Shown here: in pieces, positions 27,481 through 36,799 of the stretch
Layout of the letters: every line of letters begins with the position of its first letter
Position numbering within the stretch: position 1 is the first letter of the stretch
Assembly (NCBI GenBank): GCA_900540375.1
Contig: UQFS01000003.1
Location: 62,001-126,000, forward strand
DNA from: an uncultured Prevotella sp.
Lineage (GTDB): Bacteria; Bacteroidota; Bacteroidia; Bacteroidales; Bacteroidaceae
Direction: 5' to 3'
DNA: 64,000 nucleotides
The notes under the pieces: model-generated
Seen by the model: only the letters and a program-made list of their open reading frames with translations
Told to the model about the DNA's origin: nothing
Database searches by the model: none
Made by a program: the position numbers and the translations under genes

Positions 27481-29340
27481 CTACCCTTGCCGGTCGGACT
27501 TGATGAGTTGCAGCAGACGATCCACGGCCTCATCCTCCGGAATATTCTTTTCCACACATTCCTGTCCACGGTAGAGTGAGACCTTTCCCGGTCCTGCGCC
27601 CACATAACCGTAGTCCGCGTCGGCCATCTCGCCCGGCCCGTTGACGATGCATCCCATGATGCCGATCTTCAGTCCGTGCATGTCTTTAGTGGCCTCCCTG
27701 ATGCGGGCAATCGTCGTGCGCAGGTCGTAGAGTGTACGTCCACAGCCCGGACAACTGATATACTCCGTGCGCGATGTACGCAGACGGGCAGCCTGCAAGA
27801 TGCCAAAAGCCGTATCCTCAATGTCGCCGACACTGATATTACCCTTGTTCATCAGCCAGATGCCATCAGTGAGTCCGTCCATCATCAGTGTGCCCATGTC
27901 GGCGGCAGCCTCCAACTGGAACTCTTCCTTGTCATTGAGTTGGTACATCTGCGCGAAGACAACGGGATTGCTGACCTCAGCGGTCATCATCTCATGAACG
28001 AGCGCACGCTGATTACCGAGCCTGTTCTGCAGGTTGCTCGCGCAGACAACGACCACTTCCGGATGTGCCTTCAGACAAGCCAGATACTCAGCACTCGGTG
28101 TGCCGAACTGGAGCACGAGGAACTTCACGTCGCTCTGCACCATACCCACCAGCGGCATGGCCACCACGGGGAAGATAGGATAGAACACAGCCTTGCCCTG
28201 CGCCTTATCGAGATTACCCTCACCTTGCAGCCGTGCAAAGACATCGTAGTCGAGGATGTAATGCCGTCCCGGCAGCGGATGCTCAGGCACCTGCTGCCCT
28301 ACATAGACGTAGTCAGCCTTACCGGCATAGTCGGCCTGCTCAGCCGAGACGATGACAACAGGAACGTGTGCGCCTCCCACATTACCGACCGGCTGGGTCT
28401 CGCGACGTGTGGGACGGAGCCAGTCAAAGCCTTCGTAGGTCTCGCCGGGGACGATCAGACTGCCAGCCTTGCGACCGATATAGTCCACAAGATGGCGGGC
28501 TACGGGTATCTCAGCCTCAGGTTCCTCGGACAACGACACGCGCACGGTGTCGCCAATGCCGTCGGCCAGCAGCGCACCGATGCCTACCGCACTCTTGATA
28601 CGGCCGTCCTCGCCCTCTCCGGCTTCCGTCACGCCGAGATGAAGCGGGTAGTGCATGTCTTCCTTGTCCATTTGGTTGACGAGCAGTCTCACCGACCGCA
28701 CCATGACCACCGTGTTGGAAGCCTTGATAGAGATCACCACATCGTCGAAATGCTCTTTCTTGCAGATACGCAAAAACTCCATGCAGCTCTCCACAATACC
28801 TTCCGGTGTGTCACCATAGCGGTTGCGGATACGATCCGAGAGCGAGCCGTGGTTCACGCCAATGCGAATGGCAGTGTGATGCTCCTTGCAGATATTCAGG
28901 AAGGGCACAAAGCGGTCCTCTATCTTCTTCAGTTCTTCGGCATATTCCTCATCGGTATATTCTTTCTTGATGAACTTACGTGCCGGGTCGACATAGTTGC
29001 CCGGATTGACACGCACTTTCTCGGCATAGAGCGCAGCCACGTCAGCCACGCGAGGATTGAAATGCACGTCGGCGACGAGTGGCGTAGCGAAGCCGTCACT
29101 GCGTATTCCATCGTGAATGTTCTTGAGATTCTCTGCTTCGCGCACTCCCTGCGTGGTCAGTCTGACGAGTTCTCCTCCTGCTTTAATAATGCGTTCAGCC
29201 TGCTCCACGCAAGCCTGCGTATCATCGGTGTCGGTAGTGGTCATGGACTGGATGCGTATCGGATTGTCTCCTCCCATGTCCAGTCTGCCGATATGCACGA
29301 CCGAAGTCTCGCGCCGATGATAGTTAAACAAATCGACCAT
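27481..29340 (-). CDS. ispG: 4-hydroxy-3-methylbut-2-enyl diphosphate synthase, large type
   Basis: Iron-sulfur enzyme of the MEP pathway that converts MEcPP to HMBPP. The form with about 619 residues has an N-terminal TIM barrel (VHIGRLDMGGDNPIRIQSMTTTDT), a long inserted domain, and the C-terminal cluster domain (SCPGCGRTLYDLRTT, then GIMGCIVNGPGEMADADYGYVG). The insert is the plant/Chlamydia/Bacteroidetes type. The start is placed at 29340 (MVDLFNYHRRETS); the frame is open to 29409, but that would overlap the purE stop and the extra residues look like translated leader. It follows purE by 59 bp. Confidence 0.93.
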   Translation of the reverse strand: MVDLFNYHRRETSVVHIGRLDMGGDNPIRIQSMTTTDTDDTQACVEQAERIIKAGGELVRLTTQGVREAENLKNIHDGIRSDGFATPLVADVHFNPRVADVAALYAEKVRVNPGNYVDPARKFIKKEYTDEEYAEELKKIEDRFVPFLNICKEHHTAIRIGVNHGSLSDRIRNRYGDTPEGIVESCMEFLRICKKEHFDDVVISIKASNTVVMVRSVRLLVNQMDKEDMHYPLHLGVTEAGEGEDGRIKSAVGIGALLADGIGDTVRVSLSEEPEAEIPVARHLVDYIGRKAGSLIVPGETYEGFDWLRPTRRETQPVGNVGGAHVPVVIVSAEQADYAGKADYVYVGQQVPEHPLPGRHYILDYDVFARLQGEGNLDKAQGKAVFYPIFPVVAMPLVGMVQSDVKFLVLQFGTPSAEYLACLKAHPEVVVVCASNLQNRLGNQRALVHEMMTAEVSNPVVFAQMYQLNDKEEFQLEAAADMGTLMMDGLTDGIWLMNKGNISVGDIEDTAFGILQAARLRTSRTEYISCPGCGRTLYDLRTTIARIREATKDMHGLKIGIMGCIVNGPGEMADADYGYVGAGPGKVSLYRGQECVEKNIPEDEAVDRLLQLIKSDRQG

Positions 29341-29399
29341 ATCTGTTGATGAGTTGGTATGTTGATGAGCGAAAGGAGCCCTAAGGAGGACTCCGTCGC

Positions 29400-29906
29400 T
29401 TAGTTGCACTTATAGGTATATTTCACCTCTTTGAGGTCAGCGTTGGCTTTCTCGATCTTCTTGCCGAGTCCAGCCTTCCAGGCCTCCACCTTTTTGGCGA
29501 CATCCTCGTCACCCAGGGCGATCATCTCAGCGGCAAGGATGGCAGCATTCTGTGCGCCGTTGACACCGACAGTGGCTACGGGGATCCCCGGTGGCATCTG
29601 TATGATGCTCAGCATGGCATCGAGACCGTCGAGTATGCCTTTGATGGGCACACCGATGACGGGCAGCGGTGTTGAGGCAGCGATGACGCCGGGCAGAGCG
29701 GCAGCCATACCGGCACCGGCAATGATGACTTTGATGCCGCGCTCCTTGGCTCCCTTGGCGAAAGCCTCCACAGCGTCGGGTGTGCGATGAGCCGACAATG
29801 CATTGACCTCAAAGGGGATCTGCTGGTCGTCGAGCCACTTACATGCTTTTTCCATGATGGGCAGATCACTTGTCGAACCCATGATGATACTTACTAATGG
29901 TTTCAT
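29400..29906 (-). CDS. purE: N5-carboxyaminoimidazole ribonucleotide mutase
   Basis: Purine biosynthesis enzyme rearranging N5-CAIR to CAIR (class I PurE). The 168-residue protein has SIIMGSTSDLPIMEKA (6-21) at the phosphate site, NALSAHRTPDAV (about 38-49) with the catalytic His, and IAGAGMAAALPGVIAAST. The separate PurK that normally partners class I PurE is not in the window. It lies between the PAP2-like gene (75-bp gap) and ispG. Confidence 0.95.
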   Translation of the reverse strand: MKPLVSIIMGSTSDLPIMEKACKWLDDQQIPFEVNALSAHRTPDAVEAFAKGAKERGIKVIIAGAGMAAALPGVIAASTPLPVIGVPIKGILDGLDAMLSIIQMPPGIPVATVGVNGAQNAAILAAEMIALGDEDVAKKVEAWKAGLGKKIEKANADLKEVKYTYKCN

Positions 29907-29981
29907 ACTTATGTCTTTTAAATCTATGGTATCTGATTGATGTCTTTATTTGTTCTCTCGCAGCCAAAGCGTTTCGGCTGC

Positions 29982-30599
29982 CTACAGAATCGTCCAGAAG
30001 CCCACAACCACGCCTACAAGGAAGCCCATAACCACTTGCGTGAGTGTATGCTGACGCAGGATCATGCGGCTGCTGCCCACCAGTCCCGCAATGAGAATGA
30101 CGAGACAGAACCACCAGATCGGGTTGAAGGCGAAGAGAATGGAGAACGCTACCAGTGCCCCGGCGAAGCCGCCTATGGCTGCCGTATGGGTGGAGATCTT
30201 CCACCAAACGTTGATGACGGCACAGACAATCTGTATCATCAGTGCTGCCACAAGGATGTTGGCCATGAACTGCGGAATGCGCAACAGGCTCATGATGTAG
30301 TAGCAACAGAAGTAGCAAAGGATGGCGATGATGTAAGGAACCATGCGTCGCTCCTTCTTGCCCATCTCCAATGGTGTCCAGCCTTGGTAGCGGCGATAAA
30401 CATGGATCAGCAGCGAGGGGAAGAGAATGGTGAAGAGATACACCATAAACACCACGCTGAGTTTGTATTGCCACGGCATGATGCTCAGATAGCTGAAGGT
30501 GAACAGGGCGATGAGGCCGACGATCGGCAGATAGAACGGCGTGAAGATCAGGCTCATCAGCCTTGCTGTCAATATAATATTCTTTTCTTTCATCATCAT
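29982..30599 (-). CDS. PAP2-like integral membrane protein
   Basis: A 205-residue protein with about six hydrophobic helices. KISTHTAAIGGFAGA (about 133-147) and SSRMILRQHTLTQVVMGFLVG (about 175-195) match PAP2 phosphatase motifs 2 and 3 in spacing (S-x-H-T, and R-x5-H-x4-V), but the first motif KxxxxxxRP is not evident, so activity is uncertain. Its ATG overlaps the rpoN stop (ATGA), implying translational coupling; internal ATGs at 30596 and 30593 are alternative starts. Probable role in lipid-phosphate turnover, by family. Confidence 0.7.
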   Translation of the reverse strand: MMMKEKNIILTARLMSLIFTPFYLPIVGLIALFTFSYLSIMPWQYKLSVVFMVYLFTILFPSLLIHVYRRYQGWTPLEMGKKERRMVPYIIAILCYFCCYYIMSLLRIPQFMANILVAALMIQIVCAVINVWWKISTHTAAIGGFAGALVAFSILFAFNPIWWFCLVILIAGLVGSSRMILRQHTLTQVVMGFLVGVVVGFWTIL

Positions 30600-32125
30600 A
30601 TCTTTCTCAGGCGTGCTACGGGCACACCCAGTTGCTCACGGTATTTGGCCACTGTGCGCCGTGCGATGGGGAAGCCTTTCTCCTTCATCATGGCGGCGAG
30701 GGCATCGTCGCTGAGCGGTTTGTGCTTATCCTCCTGCTCCAGGATGTCGCGAAGCGCCACCTTGATCTTTCTTGTCGACATCTCCTCTCCGTCCTTGGTG
30801 ACGTAGCTGTCGGAGAAGAAGAAACGCAGGGGGAACGTACCCCAGCGGGTTTGTGCGTACTTCACATTGCACACGCGCGAGATGGTGGAGATGTCGAGAC
30901 CGGTCTTCTGCGCGATGTCTTTCAGGATCATCGGGCGCAAGTCTGCCTCGTCGCCGTCCTGGAAATACTTCTTCTGCCAGTCGATGATGGCCTTCATCGT
31001 GACGTAGAGTGTGTGTCTACGCTGCTTGACGGCATCGATATATCCCTGTGCCTTGTCGAGTTTCTCCTTGGCATAGAGCAGTGCCTCCTTATCCTGGCGG
31101 TTCATCTTCGCCTTGTTATTTTTATAGGTGTCGACAAGGTCGGAGAAAGTTTGGGACACTTTCAAGTCGGGAATACGGCCATTGTTGAGCATGAACGTCA
31201 CGTTGCCGTCATCGTCTGTGTCCACGATAAAGTCGGGCGTGATCTGCTGCAGGTTGCGTCCCATCGCCTCACCGAGCGAGGCTCCGGGTTTCGGGTTGAG
31301 CCTGCGAATCTCATTGCGCAGTGCGATCGCCTGCCCGCCGGTGAGCTGCAAGGCCTGTGAGATTCTGTCCCACCGCTTATGCGTGAAATCCTCGAAATAG
31401 TCTTTGATAACACTCTCCATCAAGTCACGCACCTTTCCTTTCGGTCTCCTCCGTATCTGCAACAGCAGACACTCCTGCAGGTTTCGGGCTCCGATGCCGG
31501 CAGGATCAAAGGTCTGCAGGAGCTTGAGCAGCTTTTCTATCTCAGCCGTAGACACGTCGATGCTGTGATAGATAGCCAGTTCGTCAGTGATGTCGTCGAG
31601 GCTTTTTCTCAGCAGTCCGTCACTGTCAAGCGACCCGATCAGGTATTCCATGATCGTCTGCTGCTGTTCGGTGAGCTCCAACTCGCCCATCTGCTCCTTC
31701 AGCTTGTCATAGAACGATGTCGTGTCACCCCACACCATCTCTTCCCGGTCAGCGTCGTCAGCGCCGGATCCGCCGTAGTAAGAGGATTCGGCAGAGGGCA
31801 TCGCGTCGTCGCGTCCCAAATCCTCAAGGGCACTGTCCAAGGCATCCTCCCGCTCTTCTCGTTCCGATTTCACCTCGTAATCTTCTTGTTCGCCGTCACC
31901 ATAAGCGTCGGACAGACGATCATCGCGGTCGTCACTTTCCCCTATCTCGTCAGGCTCATGGTCGTCTTGCTCAAGTGCCGGGTTGTCGTCGAGTTCAGCG
32001 TTGACGTTCTGCTCGAGCTCTGCCAAGGGCATCTCCAGCAGTTTGACCTGCAGCATCTGCTGTTGCGAGAGCCTTTGCTGCTGGAGTTGTTGTTGTGTCT
32101 CAGTCTGTATTAACTTTTGTACCAT
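30596..32125 (-). CDS. rpoN: RNA polymerase sigma-54 factor
   Basis: Directs RNA polymerase to -24/-12 promoters together with AAA+ enhancer-binding proteins. The 509-residue chain has the Gln/Leu-rich region I (LSQQQMLQVKLLEMPLAELE, about residues 19-38), a very acidic region II (about 45-130) and the C-terminal RpoN box ARRTVAKYRE (488-497). The adjoining genes are an unknown 219-residue protein upstream and a PAP2-like gene with which it overlaps. No enhancer-binding protein lies in the window. Confidence 0.96.
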   Translation of the reverse strand: MVQKLIQTETQQQLQQQRLSQQQMLQVKLLEMPLAELEQNVNAELDDNPALEQDDHEPDEIGESDDRDDRLSDAYGDGEQEDYEVKSEREEREDALDSALEDLGRDDAMPSAESSYYGGSGADDADREEMVWGDTTSFYDKLKEQMGELELTEQQQTIMEYLIGSLDSDGLLRKSLDDITDELAIYHSIDVSTAEIEKLLKLLQTFDPAGIGARNLQECLLLQIRRRPKGKVRDLMESVIKDYFEDFTHKRWDRISQALQLTGGQAIALRNEIRRLNPKPGASLGEAMGRNLQQITPDFIVDTDDDGNVTFMLNNGRIPDLKVSQTFSDLVDTYKNNKAKMNRQDKEALLYAKEKLDKAQGYIDAVKQRRHTLYVTMKAIIDWQKKYFQDGDEADLRPMILKDIAQKTGLDISTISRVCNVKYAQTRWGTFPLRFFFSDSYVTKDGEEMSTRKIKVALRDILEQEDKHKPLSDDALAAMMKEKGFPIARRTVAKYREQLGVPVARLRKI

Positions 32126-32150
32126 AACATGCTGTGTAGAGGGTGGAGGT

Positions 32151-32810
32151 CTATTTCCAGTAATCTGTCAGTTGTGCGGCCAAAGCGGCCAGCTTTTCTG
32201 GATCGTCATTGCCAAAGCGTCGCCAAATGATTCGGCAAGGCACGTAGAGCGGACTCTTGCGTCCCTCATTCTCACTAAGGAAAGGATCGCAGGCCTGATA
32301 GACGGTCATGATGCCGGCAACTTCCTTCGCGCTCATGCGCAACTGCTTTGCCAGCGCTGCCACCTCTGGCGTGTCGGCCACCATCGTTGCCGGCACCAAC
32401 TGGTAATAGAGGTTGAGAATGGCGATAAGCTTCACCGGCGTGACGGCATCCTTGCCCCTCGCTGCCTCCTCGGCGCTGACGGGTTTGAAGTCGCGTTCCC
32501 ACTCTCTGGTAGCCTCCACACCGTCGTAGAACTCCTCGGCATTGCCGAAGCCGTCCATCATCTGCAGTTTTTTCACCACAGCCTTCAGTCGCACAGGCTT
32601 CTCGGCATAGCGGTTCCATAGCTCTTGGAGCAGCGGTGTGTCGATGCGGCGCAGGCGGAAGAGCTTGCGATAGATATACTGTGGCTTGAGATGTGTGCGC
32701 AATGCCACGTCGATGAGAGCGCGGCTGTAAAGGGGCTTCACGCCTTGCGGAGCCTTGAGATAGAGTTGCAGGAGCAGCAACCAGTAATCGTCTTGCCAAA
32801 GTCTTGCCAT
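32151..32810 (-). CDS. Conserved hypothetical protein next to rpoN
   Basis: A 219-residue soluble protein that I cannot assign to a characterised family. It is largely alpha-helical, starts MARLWQDDYWLLLLQLYLK, and has a Lys/Arg-rich middle (RKLFRLRRIDTPLLQELWNRY) that could bind nucleic acid, plus a late cluster PLYVPCRIIWRRFGNDD. No signal peptide. A -7 element TATCTTTG on the minus strand (32858-32865) suggests that transcription of the six-gene run to the aldo/keto reductase begins here. It lies 25 bp before rpoN, so a role related to transcription is possible but unproven. Confidence 0.65.
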   Translation of the reverse strand: MARLWQDDYWLLLLQLYLKAPQGVKPLYSRALIDVALRTHLKPQYIYRKLFRLRRIDTPLLQELWNRYAEKPVRLKAVVKKLQMMDGFGNAEEFYDGVEATREWERDFKPVSAEEAARGKDAVTPVKLIAILNLYYQLVPATMVADTPEVAALAKQLRMSAKEVAGIMTVYQACDPFLSENEGRKSPLYVPCRIIWRRFGNDDPEKLAALAAQLTDYWK

Positions 32811-32938
32811 AATCTTAGGATTTAGGTGCTGTTGACATCATTTCTTCGTTCTGTCTACAAAGATACGTCTTTTTCTGTTTGGTTGCACCTTTTCTCCGCT
32901 CTTTTTTACAGATAAAAGCGATACATGGCCTTAAAACA

Positions 32939-32967
32939 ATAGAGAGGTCCTCATGAGACCTCTCTAT
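32939..32967 (-). terminator. Terminator of the S9 peptidase gene
   Basis: ATAGAGAGGTC (32939-32949) and GACCTCTCTAT (32957-32967) form a perfect 11-bp stem, 11 bp past the stop codon; TTGTTTTAAGG follows on the minus strand. Confidence 0.75.
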
Positions 32968-32977
32968 CGTTTGTCTT

Positions 32978-35041
32978 TTACCATTCTCCTTGCTGCACCA
33001 TCTTCTCGCTGTCCCAAGGAGCGGGCGCACCGCCGAGATACTTGTGGAACCACTCGAGGTGGGCATTGTAGTAGAGCGGCATGGACTTCAGCGAGCTGGG
33101 CCAGTGGCCGTCATTGTCAAAGACGATCAGACGCGAAGGGATGCCCAACGACTGCAACGTGGAGAAATATTGCAGGCTCTGGGTGTAGCTGACACGATAG
33201 TCCCGCTCGCCGGTGATGATCAGCGTAGGCGTGGCGAAGTTCTTGACATAGCTCGACGGACTCCACTTGGTGTAGAGTTCAGAGTTCCAGGGCTGGCCTT
33301 CGAGGTCGAAGTTGGGGAACCAGAGCTCTTCGGTAGCGCCCCACATCGAGCGCAGGTCAAAGAGTCCCATCATCGAGGCCAGGCACTTGAAGCGCTTGGT
33401 CTGCCCTTGCACCCAGTTCATAAAGTAGCCGCCATAGCTCCATCCCATCGCTCCCATGCGCGTAGAGTCGACATAGGCGAGCTGCGCAAGCTTGTCGGTA
33501 GCCTTCATAAAGTCTTCGAAGGGGTAGCTGCCCCAATGTCCGCTGATGTCGCGGCAGAACTGTTGTCCGTAGCCCGTGGAGCCGTGGATATTAGGATAGG
33601 CCACTACATAACCTGCACCGGGGTAGACTTGCCAGTCGGGACGGAAGGAATCCATCCACTGCATCTGTGGTCCTCCATGTACATTGATGACCAATGGATA
33701 CTTCTTATTAGGGTCGAAGCCGTACGGTTTCACGATGAACACCTCCACAGAGTCGCCTTTGGCTCCCTTGATCCACATGGTCTCAGAGGGACGGATGTCC
33801 ACCGTGGACTCCAGACTGTCGTTGAGGTGTGTCACCTGCGTTTCCATCAGCTCTGCGCGTCCTTTGGCTGCCGCGATGGCCTTGGCAGTGGCGTGGTAGA
33901 CAGCCGACGGCTTGCCGGTACGCGAATAAGTATAGTAGAATCCACCCTTACCATCGAAGTCGAAGCTGCCGATAGCGCGGTTGGCGATGACCTTAGTGAT
34001 GAGGTCGTTCTTCAAGTCGATACGATAGAGGGGCTCATAGCCGCGCTCCTCGCCCAGGAAATAGATGGCCTTGGAGTCAGGAGTCCATTTATAGTCATCG
34101 ACCCAGTTGTCGAATTTCTCGGTGAGCACACGTTTCTGTCCAGTCTTGCGGTCGTAGAGTCCGAGGATGAAACGGTCGCTCTCGTAGCCGGGCATGCGCT
34201 GGAAGCGGTAGGCGATGTAGCGGCCGTCGGGCGAATACTGCGGTGAGCCATCCCATGCCTTGTTTTCTGCCGTGATGTTCTTTGCCTCGCCGCCGGTCAC
34301 GGGCACTATCCACAGGTCGCAATTCGTCGTGGCCTCAGGATGCTCGTCGTGGTTGCTCAGATAGCAAAGCTCCTTGGAGTCGGGTGAGAACACAAAGCCC
34401 GAAGGACCATTGGGCGAGAACACCGGTGAGTGGAAACGTCCCGGCGTGACATCGGTATAGGTCTTGTCCTTAAGATTGTAGACGATGATATGCCAATACT
34501 TCCCGTCGCTGTATTCCGTCCAATGGCGATAGAGCAGATGATCAGCGAGATGGGCCTGGATAGGATTCTTTGCCTTGCGCTCGATGGCGGCCTTGTTAGC
34601 CTTTCCGTCAGCGCCGCCGATCTCGGGATAAACCTCTGCGGCAAACGCAATCAGGTTGCCGTCGGGCGACACGGTGGCGCCGTCGATGCCCAAGGCATAG
34701 TCGGTGAGCTGTGTAGCCTTGCCGTCGCGCCAGGCATAAAGCTGAGATGAGCCGCTGGCCGTGGAGACATAGTAGAGCGTATGACCGTCGGCTGACCAGA
34801 ACGGCGAGAAGCTCTTGTTGTCAGTGGTGATGGTCTTGCCGTTCACGACAATGTTGCTGTAGTTCTTCTGAGCCTTCAGGTCAGAGCGGCTGGCGCCGTA
34901 GGCAAGCTCACCGGTGGCCGACACAGTCGGACCGGAAGCGTATTGCAACCGATAGATATCCTCAATGGTGAACGCCCGCTTCTGTGCTGCCAATGGCAGG
35001 GAAAGGAGCAGAGCCAGGGAGAAAATTGTTGTTTTCTTCAT
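32978..35041 (-). CDS. S9 family peptidase (prolyl oligopeptidase-like, secreted)
   Basis: A 687-residue periplasmic peptidase. Signal peptide MKKTTIFSLALLLSLPLAAQ is followed by a beta-propeller built of WD40-like/TolB-like blades (for example WSADGHTLYYVST, YSPDGRYIAYRF), then an alpha/beta-hydrolase domain. The nucleophile is in GWSYGGYFMNW, and the catalytic His is in DNDGHWPS near the C-terminus. This domain order fits the acylaminoacyl/dipeptidyl-peptidase group, useful for amino-acid and peptide scavenging. A -7 element TATCTTTG (35062-35069, minus) lies close to the start; repeats at 35084-35250 occupy the region upstream. Confidence 0.88.
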   Translation of the reverse strand: MKKTTIFSLALLLSLPLAAQKRAFTIEDIYRLQYASGPTVSATGELAYGASRSDLKAQKNYSNIVVNGKTITTDNKSFSPFWSADGHTLYYVSTASGSSQLYAWRDGKATQLTDYALGIDGATVSPDGNLIAFAAEVYPEIGGADGKANKAAIERKAKNPIQAHLADHLLYRHWTEYSDGKYWHIIVYNLKDKTYTDVTPGRFHSPVFSPNGPSGFVFSPDSKELCYLSNHDEHPEATTNCDLWIVPVTGGEAKNITAENKAWDGSPQYSPDGRYIAYRFQRMPGYESDRFILGLYDRKTGQKRVLTEKFDNWVDDYKWTPDSKAIYFLGEERGYEPLYRIDLKNDLITKVIANRAIGSFDFDGKGGFYYTYSRTGKPSAVYHATAKAIAAAKGRAELMETQVTHLNDSLESTVDIRPSETMWIKGAKGDSVEVFIVKPYGFDPNKKYPLVINVHGGPQMQWMDSFRPDWQVYPGAGYVVAYPNIHGSTGYGQQFCRDISGHWGSYPFEDFMKATDKLAQLAYVDSTRMGAMGWSYGGYFMNWVQGQTKRFKCLASMMGLFDLRSMWGATEELWFPNFDLEGQPWNSELYTKWSPSSYVKNFATPTLIITGERDYRVSYTQSLQYFSTLQSLGIPSRLIVFDNDGHWPSSLKSMPLYYNAHLEWFHKYLGGAPAPWDSEKMVQQGEW

Positions 35042-35083
35042 ATATCGTAGAATTTATGATGCAAAGATAATGATTTTCTTTTA

Positions 35084-35250
35084 GACAGAATAACAAAGTA
35101 TACAGATAAGCAGCTACAAAAATAAAAAGACAGAGTAACATAGTAAACACAAGTCACACTATATGTTTGCTATGTTACTCCGTCTCTTAATAATATGTCT
35201 ACTTTGTTACTCTGTCTTTTAAAAAACGTTTTTACTTTGTTACTCTGTCT
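35084..35250. repeat. Direct and inverted copies of a TAACAAAGTA-type sequence
   Basis: GACAGARTAACAWAGTA occurs on the plus strand at 35084 and 35129, and its reverse complement (TACTTTGTTACTCTGTCT) at about 35167-35185 (degenerate), 35201-35218 and 35233-35250. The three inverted copies are about 32-33 bp apart. They fill the gap between cysS and the S9 peptidase, and could pair into large hairpins. The period differs from the 22-bp arrays. Confidence 0.65.
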
Positions 35251-35251
35251 T

Positions 35252-36736
35252 CTACAGAGCCCAAGTAGTGCCGTCCTTGGTGTCGTTGATGACGAAGCCG
35301 GCATCGTTGAGCGCATCGCGGATCTGATCGCTGGTGGCCCAGTCTTTAGCCTCCTTGGCCTGCTGACGCAGGCGGAGCACCATCTCCATGACCTTGCCAT
35401 AAGCCTTCTCGCGACTGGCGTTACCCTCAGCGGCATCGTCTTTCAGACCTAAGAGGTCGAAGGTGAAGAGACGCATGGTGTCGCCGAGCTCCTTGAGATC
35501 GTCGGCAGAGATCTTAGCCTTGTGATCGACAAGCTGGTTGACGAGATGGCAAGCCTCAAAGAGTGCGCTGATGACCAGCGGCGTCTGCAAGTCGTCGTTC
35601 ATGGCGTCGTAGCAGCGCTGACGCAACTCCTTGACAAACTTCTGCACCTCGGGTTGCGATCCCTTGGCGGCCTGCACGCGGCCTAAGTCCTTGATGCCCT
35701 TCATCAGACGGTCGTAGCCTTTCTGTGCGGCCTTGAGCGCGTCGTTGGAGAAGTCCACTGTGCCACGGTAGTGAGCCGAGAGGATGAAGAAGCGAATCGT
35801 CATGGGCGAATAGGCCTGCTCCAGTGTGGGATGGTTGCCGGTGAAGAACTGCTCGAGTGTGATGAAGTTGCCGAGGCTTTTACCCATCTTCTGTCCGTTG
35901 ATGGTAATCATGTTGTTGTGCATCCAGTAATGCACCATCTGATCGCCCTGAGAGGCTACTGCCTGCGCGATCTCGCACTCGTGATGCGGGAAGATCAGGT
36001 CCATGCCACCGCCGTGAATGTCGAAGTGGTTGCCGAGATACTTGCGTCCCATGGCCGTGCACTCGCAGTGCCAGCCGGGATATCCTTGGCTCCAGGGACT
36101 GGGCCAATGCATGATGTGCTCCGGTGTCGCCTTTTTCCACAGGGCGAAATCGTACTGATGCTTCTTCTCCCCCACTCCGTTGAGCTCTCGGCTGTTGTCC
36201 TTGATGTCGGTGAGATTACGTCCGGAGAGGATGCCATAGTGGTATTTCTGGTCGTATTTCTCCACGTCGAAGTAGATAGAGCCATTGCTTTCGTAGGCGA
36301 AGCCATTGTTCATGATCTCTTTGACAAGCTCTTCCTGCTCAATGATATGTCCCGTTGCGTGGGGCTCGATCGACGGCGGCAGCACGTTGAGCATGTCCAT
36401 GGCCTTGTGATAGCGGTTGGTATAGTACTGCGCGATCTCCATGGGCTCGAGCTGCTCCAGGCGCGCCTTCTTCTCGATCTTGTCGTCACCTTCGTCGGCG
36501 TCGTGCTCAAGATGACCCACATCAGTGATGTTGCGCACGTAGCGAACCTTGTATCCCAGATGCTTCAGATAGCGGAAGAGCACGTCGAAAGTAATGGCCG
36601 GACGGGCATGACCCAAGTGCGGATCACCGTAGACGGTTGGTCCGCAAACATACATACCCACGTGAGGGGCATTCAAAGGCTTGAAGAGCTCCTTGCTGCG
36701 GGTGAGCGTATTATAAATCAATAAATTCTGTTCCAT
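35252..36736 (-). CDS. cysS: Cysteinyl-tRNA synthetase
   Basis: Charges tRNA-Cys. The 494-residue class I synthetase has zinc ligand C31 in MYVCGPTVYG, the HIGH motif as HLGH (40-43), the conserved WHCECTAMGRKYLG and HHECEIAQ zinc/active-site segments, and the KMSKS loop as KMGKS (in GQKMGKSLGNFITL). Length is typical. A promoter is at 36764-36794, and inverted repeats follow the stop codon at 35252 in the direction of transcription. Confidence 0.96.
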   Translation of the reverse strand: MEQNLLIYNTLTRSKELFKPLNAPHVGMYVCGPTVYGDPHLGHARPAITFDVLFRYLKHLGYKVRYVRNITDVGHLEHDADEGDDKIEKKARLEQLEPMEIAQYYTNRYHKAMDMLNVLPPSIEPHATGHIIEQEELVKEIMNNGFAYESNGSIYFDVEKYDQKYHYGILSGRNLTDIKDNSRELNGVGEKKHQYDFALWKKATPEHIMHWPSPWSQGYPGWHCECTAMGRKYLGNHFDIHGGGMDLIFPHHECEIAQAVASQGDQMVHYWMHNNMITINGQKMGKSLGNFITLEQFFTGNHPTLEQAYSPMTIRFFILSAHYRGTVDFSNDALKAAQKGYDRLMKGIKDLGRVQAAKGSQPEVQKFVKELRQRCYDAMNDDLQTPLVISALFEACHLVNQLVDHKAKISADDLKELGDTMRLFTFDLLGLKDDAAEGNASREKAYGKVMEMVLRLRQQAKEAKDWATSDQIRDALNDAGFVINDTKDGTTWAL

Positions 36737-36763
36737 ATTCCCAAACGTTGTTTATTATAGATG

Positions 36764-36794
36764 CAAAGTTAATGATTTATTTCGAAATAGACAA
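36764..36794 (-). promoter_or_regulatory. Promoter of cysS
   Basis: On the minus strand TTG (36792-36794), a 20-bp spacer and TAACTTTG (36764-36771), about 28 bp before the start codon. Confidence 0.55.
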
Positions 36795-36799
36795 TAAAG

